From: Brevundimonas sp. SORGH_AS_0993
GTDB lineage: Bacteria > Pseudomonadota > Alphaproteobacteria > Caulobacterales > Caulobacteraceae
Reading direction: 5' to 3'
DNA length: 64,000 nucleotides
Assembly: GCF_030818545.1 (NCBI RefSeq)
Contig: NZ_JAUTAH010000001.1
Span: forward strand, 1,617,001-1,681,000
Positions 8,520 to 17,705 of the stretch are shown here, piece after piece. How positions within the stretch are numbered: the stretch's first letter is position 1; each line of letters begins with the position of its first letter. The notes below the pieces were generated by a model. The model ran no database searches, was not told the DNA's origin, and was given only the letters and a program-made list of their open reading frames with translations. The position numbers and the translations under genes are program-made.

Positions 8520-11254
8520 TGGGGTTTCCACGACAGGCCCAGCCAGAAGGTCCGTCCGACCGGGAAGAAATAGTTCAGATAGGCGCGGTCCACCCCCTGA
8601 CGGACGATGAACGGCGATTGGGTGAGGTTCTGCACCTGTCCGACCAGTTCCACGCCATCACCCAGCCTCCAGCGCGCCTGCACGTCGATCTGCTCGCGCG
8701 GTTCCTGATACAGGTCGCGGGTAGGCGTATCGCCGTCCGCCGATTGCAGCGCACGACCGATGCGATTGTAGGAGCCGCGCAGTTCGATCGGCCCGATCGC
8801 GTAGAACGCGGTCAGGTTGGCGATATAACCGGGTTGCTGGGTAAGCCCGCTTGTCTTGCGCGTCGATGGCAGGCCCGATGCGACGCCCGCGGCGCTCACC
8901 GGCTGGCGATAGGAACCGTCCAGCAGGGTGAAGTTCGCATTGAACCCCAGCCCCGGCAGCGCGGCGATGTGATTCATCGTGTAGCCGATCTCAAGTCCCT
9001 TCACGTTGGCCTCCGCCGCGTTGCGCGGCGTGCTGACGACGACATTCTGGTAGGTGACGCCCTGGAAGGTCGCGGCCGGTCCCACCTGACTGCTGGTGAA
9101 TATCTCGTTGCGGATGTCCTTCACGAAACCGGCGACGGATATCATGCCGACGGGCATGTACCATTCATAAGACAGGTCGTAATTCCACGCCTCGCGCGGC
9201 TTCAGATCGGGGTTGCCGGTGCTGACCATCAACGTGCCGTCGGCGCCGATCCCGAACGAGGTGCGTGCAGCGTACTGGCTATAGTCGGGCCGTCCGATCG
9301 TCTTCGACACGCCGGCGCGCAGCCGCATCCCGTCGCCAAGCTGATAGGTCGCCAAAGCCGAGGGCAGCCAATAGCCGTAATCGGTCGTGCGCCGCACCGG
9401 CTCATACGCGGTCGAGCCGAGCGTGGTCGGCGCCTGGTTGGTGTCAACGACCAGATGCGTGCTGTCGTAGCGAACGCCGAACTGCGCGTCGAAGCGATCG
9501 ACGCGGACCAGCCCCTGCGCATAGACCGCCTTCGTCGTTTCCAGATCACCGAAATCGTCGGCGGCGTTGTTGGCGATCTGGTTGGTGGTCGTGAACGACC
9601 CGCGATTGGCCTCGAACCGCTGCCACGCTGCCGGCCGATTGATAAGCAGATAGGGCGCCGCAGGGGTCAGATACGCTGTGGGCCGCTTGTCGTAGAAGAT
9701 GCCGGTCAATGTGCCGATAGTCGCCTGACCGGCGCTCGTGGCGGGGACATATTCGACATAGCGCTGGTCGTAGGACAGGTCGGTCCGCGTGACCGCCGCG
9801 CCGACATTCGCCCCAAAGCCTCGATCGTCGGCGGCCGCGTTGAACCCCATATTGACCTTGGCGAAGTCGACGGTTGAGTCGAGATCGCGATTGATGTTGC
9901 GATAATAGAGCGCGCGGTAGCTGTCGGGATTATTCGCGGCGGCCGCGTCGTTGAGCGTCAGTCGCGGACGCCCGTCGACGATGGCGTAGCCATAGCCATA
10001 GGCCGGCAGGAACCCTGCCGACGACGTTCCGGCGCGCGGGTTGGTGTCGTACTTTATCATCTCGCGCAGTTCGCGATACTGCGACTGCGACCGCGCCAGG
10101 GTGGCGTCGAGAACGATGCCGCCCCCGAAATCATGACGCCCCTTGGCGTCGATCAACCAGGTGTCGCGCGCGACGGGCTGATAGGTCAGCCCTTGCTGCA
10201 GATCGCCCTGCGCGAACGCGCCGCTGGTCGCGGTGACTGCCGTCGGCGTCCCGGTCGGCAGCGTCAGGATCTCGTAGCGGGTCTCGACATCCTTGTCGTG
10301 ATAATCGCCGCCGAACAGCGACACTTCCGTCGCATCGTCTGGGCGCCATTCCAGCTTCAGATTGCCGCTGAGGCGCGTGCGCATGTTCTCGAAGAAATAA
10401 TCTTGGTTACGCACCGGCACGAGAAAGCCGTTCGACAGGTTCGAAAACGGCGTGCGTGCGCCGGCGGCGGTGAAGTACGACCAGCCCGCACCGTTGCTGT
10501 CGCCCGGCAGTTCGGCCCGCGCGGTCGAGGGCAGTCGCTGATATTCGACCGAGGCGACGATGCCGAAGCTCTGTTCGGGGCCGAAGCGCAATGCGCCGGT
10601 CGCATCGGCGCGGATTGACGGCCCGCCCTTCTGGATCAGCTTTCCGACGGTATCGTTATAGCCGCCGTTGGCGTTGACGACAAAGAAGCGGTCGTCGAGC
10701 GCGTCGAACGCGCTCTTCGAAACGATGTTGATCTGCCCGCCCAGCGCATGTGGATCATACTGCGCGGTGACGCTCTTGATCGCTTCGATCCGCGACACCA
10801 GCGAAGAGGGCAGCATGTCGAGCCGCGCGCCGCGATAGACCCAGTCGGGCGAGGCGAGAGGGATCCCGTCAATCGTCACCAGATTGTAGCGCGGATCCAG
10901 GCCGCGGATCGTTGCGCGCTGATAGATGTCGCGGTTCTTGGTCGGATCGGCGCCGCCCACCACCGACACGCCGGTGATCCGCCGGCTCGCCTCGACGATG
11001 TTGAGATCGGGCAGACGTCCGACATCGTCCTGCGAAATGGCGTCGAGAATGACCGCCGACTGGCGTTTGACCCGCGTCGCCGATTGCTGTGACGCGCGGA
11101 ACCCGGTGACGACGATGTCATCGACCTGCGCCGGATCAGCACCTCGGACTTCGCTCGGCAAAGCGGCGGTCTGTGCGAAAGCCGGCAGCGCGCAACTCAG
11201 CGACGTGCCGAGCAATAGGTGACAAGCCAAGCTTATTTGATGTGCGGCTTTCAT
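8513..11254 (-). CDS. TonB-dependent receptor (full length)
   Basis: The 913-residue outer-membrane receptor has a signal peptide (MKAAHQISLACHLLLG... to ALPAFAQ), a TonB-box-like VDDIVVTGFRAS near residues 43-54, and a plug with DLNIVEASRRITGVSVV, TIRGLDPRYNLVTIDG and GGQINIVSKSAFD. The long barrel contains the common TBDR blocks RAGVSKTIGRPDYSQ and NPDLKPREAWNYDLSYEW and ends in Trp. It is distantly similar to the receptor at 2264-4921. It is followed with overlap by the His-rich secreted gene and diverges from a ROK regulator, suggesting a carbohydrate-type uptake locus. The exact ligand is unknown. Confidence 0.93.
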   Translation of the reverse strand: MKAAHQISLACHLLLGTSLSCALPAFAQTAALPSEVRGADPAQVDDIVVTGFRASQQSATRVKRQSAVILDAISQDDVGRLPDLNIVEASRRITGVSVVGGADPTKNRDIYQRATIRGLDPRYNLVTIDGIPLASPDWVYRGARLDMLPSSLVSRIEAIKSVTAQYDPHALGGQINIVSKSAFDALDDRFFVVNANGGYNDTVGKLIQKGGPSIRADATGALRFGPEQSFGIVASVEYQRLPSTARAELPGDSNGAGWSYFTAAGARTPFSNLSNGFLVPVRNQDYFFENMRTRLSGNLKLEWRPDDATEVSLFGGDYHDKDVETRYEILTLPTGTPTAVTATSGAFAQGDLQQGLTYQPVARDTWLIDAKGRHDFGGGIVLDATLARSQSQYRELREMIKYDTNPRAGTSSAGFLPAYGYGYAIVDGRPRLTLNDAAAANNPDSYRALYYRNINRDLDSTVDFAKVNMGFNAAADDRGFGANVGAAVTRTDLSYDQRYVEYVPATSAGQATIGTLTGIFYDKRPTAYLTPAAPYLLINRPAAWQRFEANRGSFTTTNQIANNAADDFGDLETTKAVYAQGLVRVDRFDAQFGVRYDSTHLVVDTNQAPTTLGSTAYEPVRRTTDYGYWLPSALATYQLGDGMRLRAGVSKTIGRPDYSQYAARTSFGIGADGTLMVSTGNPDLKPREAWNYDLSYEWYMPVGMISVAGFVKDIRNEIFTSSQVGPAATFQGVTYQNVVVSTPRNAAEANVKGLEIGYTMNHIAALPGLGFNANFTLLDGSYRQPVSAAGVASGLPSTRKTSGLTQQPGYIANLTAFYAIGPIELRGSYNRIGRALQSADGDTPTRDLYQEPREQIDVQARWRLGDGVELVGQVQNLTQSPFIVRQGVDRAYLNYFFPVGRTFWLGLSWKPQW

Positions 11255-11379
11255 TGTAATACCCCGTTTGGAACTCTCCTGTTATATATCGTTCAGCATG
11301 ATATTTATTTGACAGCCGTGAGGACTTGGCCGCCTTTTCACTCGGTCATGACTTATTGCATTGAATTGAAAGGTTATTT
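11255..11379. promoter_or_regulatory. Divergent TBDR/ROK promoter region, AT-rich
   Basis: This 125-bp spacer is much more AT-rich than its surroundings. It contains the interrupted palindrome ATATC-N9-GATAT around 11286-11304. On the minus strand a TGTCAA and a TATATA element are suitably placed to drive the receptor gene. It is a likely ROK operator/promoter region by position only. Confidence 0.4.
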
Positions 11380-12495
11380 ATGTCGCCGCCCAAATTATCG
11401 GCTCGTAGCAGGACGACGCTTGCCGCGATCAGACGACGGGGCAGCGCGTCGCGATCGGAGCTGATTCGCGATCTCGGACTGTCGGGCACGGCCGTGTTCC
11501 GGGCGACCGAGGAACTGGAGGCTGCAGGCTTGGTCCGCAGCGGGGAGACGGTCGCGACCGGGCGCGGCCAGCCCAGCGTGATGATTCATATGGAGCCTGA
11601 CGCCGCTTTCAGCCTGGGCCTTTCGGTGATGACCGACCGCGCTGATGTGGTGTTGATCGACCTGGCGGGATCGGTTCGTGCACGGCGCCAGATCACCTTG
11701 CCGGGGATGCCGCGCGCGGCGATGGTGGACGCAGCGGTCAGCTTCGGACTCGATCAAATGGCCACAGTGGGTATCGACCGCCGCCGACTGCTGGGAATGG
11801 GGGTCGCGGTCGCGGGCTATTTCGTCGGTCCATCGATGGTGAACCCCGGCCGCGAACTGGAAGAATGGGCGCTCGTCGATCTAAAGGAGGCGACCGAACG
11901 GCAGACGGGGCTGCCGACCTCGGTCGAGAATATCGCCAACGCGGCGGCGCTGGGCGAGCGTATGCTGGGCGTCGCCGCGCGCTATGACAGCTTTTGCTAC
12001 GTTAACGTCGCCGCCGGCTTTGGCGCCGGAATCGTGATGAACGGCACGCTGGTGCGCGGGCGTTACGGCAATGCCGGAGAGATTGCAGGGTTGTTCACGA
12101 GCAGCGGCCGCGCGACCCCGAATCTTATGACGTTACGCGACCGGCTGGCCGACCATGGCATCGCCTGTTCGGGTATGTCGGATCTGATCACGCACTTCGA
12201 TCCCACTTGGCCCGGCGTGGATGAATGGCTGGCGGAGCATCAGGAGTCCTTTTCCTATCTGTTCGGCGCTTTGCGAATGACGTTAGATTGCGAGGCGCTG
12301 ATCCTGGGCGGGCGACTGCCCAGGGTGCTGGCGCGACGGATCGTCGATGCGATCGACCTGCCGGAAAATCACTGGCCGGTCCGCCGCGAGCGCCGCGCAC
12401 CGCCCACGGTGATGGATGTCGCTAGCCTTGAGCCTGAACTGTCGGGACCGCTCGGCGCCGCGTCGTTGATTTTCCACCAGACGCTTTTCGATTGA
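11380..12495 (+). CDS. ROK-family transcriptional regulator
   Basis: The 371-residue protein has an N-terminal winged helix (SRSELIRDLGLSGTAVFRAT) and a ROK domain with GMGVAVAGYFVG, ENIANAAALGERM, GAGIVMNGTLVRGRYGNAGE and ALILGGRLPRVL. Like its paralogue at 5950 it lacks the GH...CxCGxxGC zinc motif (it reads GEIAGLFTSSGRATPNL). It therefore belongs to a regulator subgroup rather than to the sugar kinases. AAAGG precedes the ATG. It diverges from the TBDR gene and its 3' end overlaps the convergent MFS gene by 74 bp. It probably represses the receptor, the His-rich gene and perhaps the permease in response to the imported solute. Confidence 0.9.
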   Translation: MSPPKLSARSRTTLAAIRRRGSASRSELIRDLGLSGTAVFRATEELEAAGLVRSGETVATGRGQPSVMIHMEPDAAFSLGLSVMTDRADVVLIDLAGSVRARRQITLPGMPRAAMVDAAVSFGLDQMATVGIDRRRLLGMGVAVAGYFVGPSMVNPGRELEEWALVDLKEATERQTGLPTSVENIANAAALGERMLGVAARYDSFCYVNVAAGFGAGIVMNGTLVRGRYGNAGEIAGLFTSSGRATPNLMTLRDRLADHGIACSGMSDLITHFDPTWPGVDEWLAEHQESFSYLFGALRMTLDCEALILGGRLPRVLARRIVDAIDLPENHWPVRRERRAPPTVMDVASLEPELSGPLGAASLIFHQTLFD

Positions 12496-13741
12496 TGGAC
12501 AGAATGATCGCCAGTGCGAGGCACACGACGGCGATCGCGGCAAGCGCGCCGGTCATCATCAGCGATGGCGGCGACCAAGGATCGCGCATCGTCAGGCGGT
12601 AGGGCGACGCCGCCAGCATGTGCCCGGCGATGACGATGGCGGCGGCCTGCGCCGTTTTCGAAACGCAGGTGAATATCCCGACATAGCGGGTGGCGCGTCC
12701 CTGTGCGGCGAGCGCCGTCATCGCGCTCCAGAGCATCAGCCATAACCCGCCCGATCCGATGCCGAACGTCATGCCCGCCAGAGCGGCTCCGACCGATGCA
12801 GATCGCAAAGGGCTCAACAACAGCGCCGCCGACCCCGCCAGCGTGACGGCCGCCGCGACTAGGCTCAAGACCGCAGACCGGCGACGACGGCGCCATGCCC
12901 AAAGGGGCTGGCTGATCGTCCCCCCGACCGCCGCCCAGAGCAACAGTCCCGCACCGCCACTGACGAACGCCGAATAGTAGGGCTCTACCAGGCGAAAGGC
13001 CGCACTGGCGGCGATCATCATCGCCAGCGCACAGAGGATCGTCGCAAAACCCAGATCGCCTTGGGGACGCACCGGCGCATAGCGTGGAAGCGTCCCGCTC
13101 GCCATAGGCGCACGCGCCAGCCAGCATGCGGCGCCGCAAACGAACAACGACAGCACCAGCGCCCAGACCATCCAAAGGTTGGTATCGCCTCCCCGGATCA
13201 GAATCGGCGCGGCGATCACGCTGACTGCGATCGTCGCGACGCCCGATGCGACATTGCGATTAGCAAGGAGCGTGCAGCGCGCATGATCGTCGAGCGAAAG
13301 CAGAGCCGGCAGTGTGTTCTGCGGGATGTCGATCAGCGGATAGCTGGCCCTAAAGCCAAGCAGCATCGCCAGCGCCCAGGCCGACCGTACATCCGCCGCG
13401 ACGAACGGCGTCGCACAGAACAGAAGGAAGAACGCGCATGTCAGCGGCCCGCCCAGCGCCTGAACGCGCCGGGCATGCGCCTCGTCCGTTATCCGGCTCC
13501 GCCCCCACATCCCCATGACGAGATCGGCCAGCGCGTTAAGCAGCAGGGACGCCGCCATGATCCAGCCCATCGACCTGGCGTCGATTCCGCAGAGTTCGGT
13601 CAGGAAGAAACCGAACAGCAGGGTGCTCGCATGCCAGAGCTGGCTCTTGGCATAGTGCGCGATCAAATAGACGGGAAACAACGTCTCCAGACCGCGTGGC
13701 GAACGTTCGGGTCGATACGGAATAGGATGTCCTATGCACAC
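12422..13741 (-). CDS. MFS transporter (GPH/MFS_2-like)
   Basis: The 439-residue product has about twelve hydrophobic segments, beginning near FPVYLIAHYAKSQLWHASTLLFGF. A cytoplasmic loop after the second pair carries GMWGRSRI, resembling the D/G-x-x-x-D/R-x-G loop of the GPH (melibiose-like) branch. It is probably the inner-membrane permease for the compound brought in by the neighbouring TBDR. Its last codons overlap the 3' end of the ROK gene on the other strand, so the two transcripts are antisense over 74 bp. The N-terminus is uncertain; the ATG at 13741 is the first start in the open frame. Confidence 0.87.
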   Translation of the reverse strand: MCIGHPIPYRPERSPRGLETLFPVYLIAHYAKSQLWHASTLLFGFFLTELCGIDARSMGWIMAASLLLNALADLVMGMWGRSRITDEAHARRVQALGGPLTCAFFLLFCATPFVAADVRSAWALAMLLGFRASYPLIDIPQNTLPALLSLDDHARCTLLANRNVASGVATIAVSVIAAPILIRGGDTNLWMVWALVLSLFVCGAACWLARAPMASGTLPRYAPVRPQGDLGFATILCALAMMIAASAAFRLVEPYYSAFVSGGAGLLLWAAVGGTISQPLWAWRRRRRSAVLSLVAAAVTLAGSAALLLSPLRSASVGAALAGMTFGIGSGGLWLMLWSAMTALAAQGRATRYVGIFTCVSKTAQAAAIVIAGHMLAASPYRLTMRDPWSPPSLMMTGALAAIAVVCLALAIILSINRKASGGKSTTRRRAVPTVQAQG

Positions 13742-13999
13742 AGCAAGGGAGCGAACGACGTCGCCCCGATCACGTTATTCCCTCGGTACGGATAGGCCGA
13801 GTTCATGATGCCGACATGACAGCTGGAACGATGGTCGGTCTCCCCTACCTGGATCGGCAAGCCCAGTGGACCGCAACCGGCCGAAGTCTTGCGGGCAGCG
13901 CATATGACGCGGCCCGCCACGCCTGCTTGGCGGTGGAGGGCCACATCCCCTTTTTGAGAAGGCTCGCCGCCGCGCGGTGCGGCTTAACGCCGTCCACTT
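13742..13999. other. Intergenic stretch with no recognisable gene
   Basis: No frame here encodes a protein I recognise, and no promoter or terminator stands out. It separates the MFS gene from the AlpA-like remnant. Confidence 0.5.
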
Positions 14000-14362
14000 T
14001 TGCGGGGGAAGATCACAGGCCGTATCATCCGCCTGAAAACCGTCTTGGTCCGCACGGGCCTTAGCAGAGCCACGATTTACCGGAAGATCAAGCAGAGGAC
14101 CTTTCCCGCCCAAGTGAAGATCACAGTGAGGGGAGCGGGCTGGCATGAACCCGAAATCAATCGGTGGGTAGCTGATCCGGTAGGTTGGAAGCCGACAGCG
14201 CAGACGCCGTCGAACTGGTCTGGATCACCCCTGTTAGACCCACGGGAGTTGACGAGATGGCGGCGCAGATTGGCTGATCGTCTCGCGGCAGCGCAGACCG
14301 TCGCAGGCAAGCGCGAACTATGTGTGGGAAGGCGTATGGACCCCGAAGGGCCAGTCAAGTGA
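14000..14362 (+). CDS. AlpA-like phage/island regulator, possibly a remnant
   Basis: The core GRIIRLKTVLVRTGLSRATI, then YRKIKQRTFPAQVKI and GWHEPEINRWV, matches the AlpA/MerR-type helix-turn-helix regulators of prophages and integrative islands (usual form RLIRLKEVLARTGLSRATIY...FPKQV...GWVESEVDAWI). A TAA lies in frame at 13985-13987 and no ATG or GTG follows. The only start is the TTG at 14000, without a clear Shine-Dalgarno sequence, so the 5' end may be lost. Its TGA falls inside the left arm of a 19-bp inverted repeat. It lies next to a tRNA gene, the usual integration target of such elements, but no integrase is present. It is probably the last trace of an excised or decayed island. 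Confidence 0.65.
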   Translation: MRGKITGRIIRLKTVLVRTGLSRATIYRKIKQRTFPAQVKITVRGAGWHEPEINRWVADPVGWKPTAQTPSNWSGSPLLDPRELTRWRRRLADRLAAAQTVAGKRELCVGRRMDPEGPVK

Positions 14363-14398
14363 TTTATCGTGCAAAAACAACGCGATAAATCACTTGAC

Positions 14399-14401
<3 letters not shown>
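14351..14401. repeat. Perfect 19-bp inverted repeat abutting tRNA-Leu
   Basis: CCAGTCAAGTGATTTATCG at 14351-14369 is repeated in perfect inverted form at 14383-14401 with a 13-nt loop. The outer end of the right arm is the encoded CCA of tRNA-Leu. Read on the minus strand it would form a hairpin directly after the tRNA and could aid termination. The AT-rich stem and the absence of a following U-run are unusual for a terminator, so it may instead relate to an integration site. Confidence 0.7.
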
Positions 14402-14485
<84 letters not shown>

Positions 14486-14674
14486 CCCGTCGGCAGCGCC
14501 TTGCGGCGTTTCCATCGGGAAGGCGCGGACCTCTAAGGGAGGGGCTGGGCGAGGTCAACAGGGATTTTCGTCTGGATGCCGATTTCTTGCGCAAGCGGCG
14601 CCTTTCGCTGTCTGAACGCCGATTAAGCCTGTTCCCTTACCGTGTCTTGAGGGGCTCTGGACTAGAGCCTAGGC

Positions 14675-15523
14675 ATGACGGAGACGTCCCTGCCTTCCCA
14701 CGCGCGTGACCGCCGCGCCGCCCCGCGCCGGGCCTTTCGCAAGGCGCGGCGGTCGCGCGAGCGCGTGCGCCTGCTGGGTCAGGCGGTGGATCTGGTCAAG
14801 CCCGAGGAGGTGATGCACCACCTGCAGCAGGCCGTGGCGGAGGGGCGCAAGAGCCTGATCGCCAATCACAATCTGCACAGCCTGTATCTGCTGACCCGAC
14901 GGCCCGAACTTCAGACCTTCTACGACCGCGCCGACATGGTGGAGGTCGATTCCACGCCCCTGCTGTGGTTCTCGCGCGCTCTGGGCCTGCACAGCCGGCC
15001 CTTCCACCGCTGCACCTATCTGGACTGGCGCGATCATTTCTGGAGCCTGGCCGACCGCAAGGCCTGGCGCGTGCTGTCGGTCGGCGGCGCTCCCGGCGTG
15101 GGCGAGGCGGCGGCGGCGAAGCTGGCGGCCCGCTATCCGGACGCCGAGATCCGCACCCGTCACGGCTATTTCGAGGCCGCCCCCGGATCGGCCGACAACG
15201 CCGCCGTTCTGGCCGAGATCGCGGACTTCCGACCCCATATTCTGTTCGTCGGCATGGGAATGCCGCGTCAGGAACTGTGGATCGCCGACCATTTCGACGC
15301 CCTTCCCGATTGTGTCGTCCTGTCGGTCGGCGCCGCCTTCGACTATGAGGCGGGGGTGCAGAAGGCCGCGCCGCGCTGGATGGGGCGGGCGGGGATCGAA
15401 TGGGCCTATCGCCTGTTTCATGACCCGCAACGCCTATTCGTCCGCTATTGCGTCGAGCCCTGGTTCCTGCTGCCGCTGATCGTCGCCGACATCCGCACGG
15501 CCCTTCGGCGTCACGGCGCCTGA
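14675..15523 (+). CDS. WecG/TagA/CpsF family glycosyltransferase
   Basis: The 282-residue protein carries the GT26 family hallmarks: NHNLHSLYLL near residue 65, ADMVEVDSTPLLWFSRALG, RVLSVGGAPGVGEAAAAKLA, RHGYF, and the strongly conserved LFVGMGMPRQELWIADH followed by SVGAAFDYEAG and KAAPRWMGRAGIEWAYRL. These enzymes transfer a sugar, often ManNAcA or a related residue, to a lipid-linked intermediate of cell-surface polysaccharide. In Caulobacter a member of this family (HfsJ) serves holdfast synthesis, and this could be its counterpart, but the sequence alone does not settle that. The basic N-terminus fits membrane association. Confidence 0.9.
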   Translation: MTETSLPSHARDRRAAPRRAFRKARRSRERVRLLGQAVDLVKPEEVMHHLQQAVAEGRKSLIANHNLHSLYLLTRRPELQTFYDRADMVEVDSTPLLWFSRALGLHSRPFHRCTYLDWRDHFWSLADRKAWRVLSVGGAPGVGEAAAAKLAARYPDAEIRTRHGYFEAAPGSADNAAVLAEIADFRPHILFVGMGMPRQELWIADHFDALPDCVVLSVGAAFDYEAGVQKAAPRWMGRAGIEWAYRLFHDPQRLFVRYCVEPWFLLPLIVADIRTALRRHGA

Positions 15524-15585
15524 CGCCTATCGCCATCCGCCGTCGGGTTCGCCATTGTGCGCCCGTACAGGATGATGGAGGCTGG

Positions 15586-16944
15586 ATGACGGTGGGTGGG
15601 GAACGCGCGCATGTCGCGGTGATCGGCGCCGGCTTCAGCGGCCTGATGACGGCGGTGCATCTGACGACCCTGTCGGCGGACCTGCGCGTCACCCTGATCG
15701 AGCGGCGTCCGGTCTTCGGGCGCGGCGTCGCCTATGACACCCGCGACCCCGGCCATCTGCTGAACGTGCGCCTGGACAATATGAGCGCCTTTCCCGACCG
15801 GCCGGACGATCTGGCCGACTGGCTGGCCGCCCGCGATGCGCCGCCCGCGCCGCACGGCTTCATCGGCCGGGGCCTTTACGGCGACTATCTGAGCGAGATC
15901 CGCGACCGGGCCGTGGCGGCGTCGAACGGCCGCCTGACCCTGATGCCGGCCGAAGCCCAGGCCCTGGACCGCACGGCCGAGGGCTGGAGGGTCTCCACCT
16001 CGGACGGGCCGCCGCTCGACGCCGACGCCGTGGTACTGGCGCTGGGCAATCTGGAGCCGGGCACGCCGCCGGGCATCGATCCGACCCTGCGCGCCTCGCC
16101 CCTCTATATCGAGAACCCCTGGTCCCTGGACCCGCAGGCCCTGGCCCCACAGGCTTTGGACGACGCCCGCCGCATCCTGGTGATCGGGACCGGCCTGACC
16201 ATGGTGGACACAGTCCTGTCCCTGGGCGCGCCCGGCCGGCGGTTCGTCGCCCTGTCGCGCCGGGGCCTGACGCCGCGCGCCCACGCCGCCGAGGTCCAGC
16301 CGCCTGGCGACGGCCTCTTTTCCGGCGGCCCGTCTCAGGTCCTGGCCCAGGTGCGGGCGGCCTCGGCGCGTCAGGACTGGCGACCCGTCTTCGACCGGCT
16401 GCGGCGCCTCGCCCGCGACCTGTGGCGGAGCTGGACCCCGGTGGAACGGTCCCGCTTCCTGCGCCATCTGCGCCCGTTGTGGGACGTGCATCGCCACCGC
16501 CTGGCCCCTTCCATCGCCGCCCAGATCGAGGCCCTGCGGAAGACGGGCGATCTGACGTTGCAGGCCGGCCGCCTGACCGAAAGCCGACTGACGGACACGG
16601 GGGTTCAGGTCTGCTGGCGTCCGCGCGGCGGCCAGGATGCAGTCTGCGAGGACTTCGACCTTGTCGTCAACTGCACCGGCCCTCTCGGCGCGGTGGCGCG
16701 CAGCACCCGCCTCTTGATCCGCGACCTTCTGGCCAAGGGGTTCGTCCAGCCCGATCCGCTGGGCCTGGGACTGACGGTCGACGAGGAATGCCGGCCGCTG
16801 GACCTGACCGGTCGCCCCGTCCCCGGCCTCTACGCCATCGGCCCCCTGACGCGCGGCGCGGCGTGGGAGATCACGGCCGTGCCCGACCTGCGCGGCGCCG
16901 CCCTGGACCTGGCCCGGCGGGTGGCGGCCGACATGGCGGTCTGA
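15586..16944 (+). CDS. FAD/NAD(P)-binding protein
   Basis: The start is the ATG at 15586, 17 residues before the Rossmann motif VIGAGFSGLMTAVHL (GxGxxG). The upstream open frame has no ATG with a ribosome site, while GATGGAGG precedes 15586. The 452-residue product continues with RGVAYDTRDPGHLLNVRLDN (FAD contact region), a second nucleotide-binding motif ILVIGTGLTMVDTVLSL, and a C-terminal VPGLYAIGPLTRGAAWEITA. This matches the FAD-NAD(P)-binding group (PF13454-like, HpnW/YdhS-type) whose substrates are mostly unknown. It ends 14 bp before the convergent fliE gene. Confidence 0.85.
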   Translation: MTVGGERAHVAVIGAGFSGLMTAVHLTTLSADLRVTLIERRPVFGRGVAYDTRDPGHLLNVRLDNMSAFPDRPDDLADWLAARDAPPAPHGFIGRGLYGDYLSEIRDRAVAASNGRLTLMPAEAQALDRTAEGWRVSTSDGPPLDADAVVLALGNLEPGTPPGIDPTLRASPLYIENPWSLDPQALAPQALDDARRILVIGTGLTMVDTVLSLGAPGRRFVALSRRGLTPRAHAAEVQPPGDGLFSGGPSQVLAQVRAASARQDWRPVFDRLRRLARDLWRSWTPVERSRFLRHLRPLWDVHRHRLAPSIAAQIEALRKTGDLTLQAGRLTESRLTDTGVQVCWRPRGGQDAVCEDFDLVVNCTGPLGAVARSTRLLIRDLLAKGFVQPDPLGLGLTVDEECRPLDLTGRPVPGLYAIGPLTRGAAWEITAVPDLRGAALDLARRVAADMAV

Positions 16945-16957
16945 TCCGTGGGCCGCC

Positions 16958-17260
16958 TTACAGCGGCATCGCCATGATTTCCTTGTAGGCCGAGATCACC
17001 TGGTCGCGGACCGAGATCACGGTTTCCAGGGACGCCTCGGCCGAGCTCAGGGCCGTCACCACGTCGATCAGATTGCCCTGGCCCTGGACCGACCGGGTCA
17101 TCTGGGTCTCGGCCGCGCGCGACTGCTGGGCCATGTCGGTCATGGCGTTCTTGACCAGGTCGGCGAAGCCGCCGTCGCCGACGGCCGGGGCCGAGGCGAC
17201 GCTGGGCATTCCCCCGCCCTGGACGGCGGCGTAAGCCTTGGCGGCCATCATCGGATTCAT
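16958..17260 (-). CDS. fliE: Flagellar hook-basal body complex protein FliE
   Basis: The 100-residue protein has the typical FliE length. Its conserved C-terminal half includes GQGNLIDVVTALSSAEASLE and TVISVRDQVISAYKEIM. FliE joins the MS ring to the proximal rod. GAGGAG lies upstream of the ATG at 17260. It is the last gene of flgB-flgC-fliE, 11 bp after flgC, the usual alphaproteobacterial order. Confidence 0.95.
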   Translation of the reverse strand: MNPMMAAKAYAAVQGGGMPSVASAPAVGDGGFADLVKNAMTDMAQQSRAAETQMTRSVQGQGNLIDVVTALSSAEASLETVISVRDQVISAYKEIMAMPL

Positions 17261-17271
17261 GGCCTAGCTCC

Positions 17272-17691
17272 TCAGCGTTTGATGATGTCGAGGGTGCGGC
17301 TGTCCATCGACCGCGCCGTCTCGATGACGTTCAGATTGGCCTCGTAGGCGCGCTGCGCCTCGCGCATGTCCATGGCCTCGACCAGGGTGTCGACATTGGG
17401 CCGCATCACATAGCCTTGCGCGTTGGCGGCCGGATGGGACGGGTCATAGTCCATCTTGAAGTCGCTGGCGTCGGGCCGCACCTCGGCCAGGGCCACCCCC
17501 GTCGCCCCGTCCACCTCGCGGGCCTGAAAGACCGGAATCTGGCGGCGATAGGGCTCGCCACCCGCCGTGCGGGCGGTCGACTGTGCGTTGGCGATGTTCT
17601 CGGCGATGATGCGCATCCGCGACTGCTGCGCCTTGAGGGCGGAGGCGGCGACGGCCATGGCGCTGTTCGACGGAGGGATGGTGTCGGGCAT
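17272..17691 (-). CDS. flgC: Flagellar basal-body rod protein FlgC
   Basis: This proximal rod protein has 139 residues. It begins with the rod-family N-terminus SAMAVAASALKAQQSRMRII followed by AENIANAQSTARTAGGEPYRR and ends with the helical EAQRAYEANLNVIETAR and RTLDIIKR motifs. The intervening VMRPNVDTLVEAMDMREAQ is characteristic of FlgC. It lies between flgB (14 bp upstream) and fliE. Confidence 0.96.
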   Translation of the reverse strand: MPDTIPPSNSAMAVAASALKAQQSRMRIIAENIANAQSTARTAGGEPYRRQIPVFQAREVDGATGVALAEVRPDASDFKMDYDPSHPAANAQGYVMRPNVDTLVEAMDMREAQRAYEANLNVIETARSMDSRTLDIIKR

Positions 17692-17705
17692 GGATCAGAT
17701 CTTTC

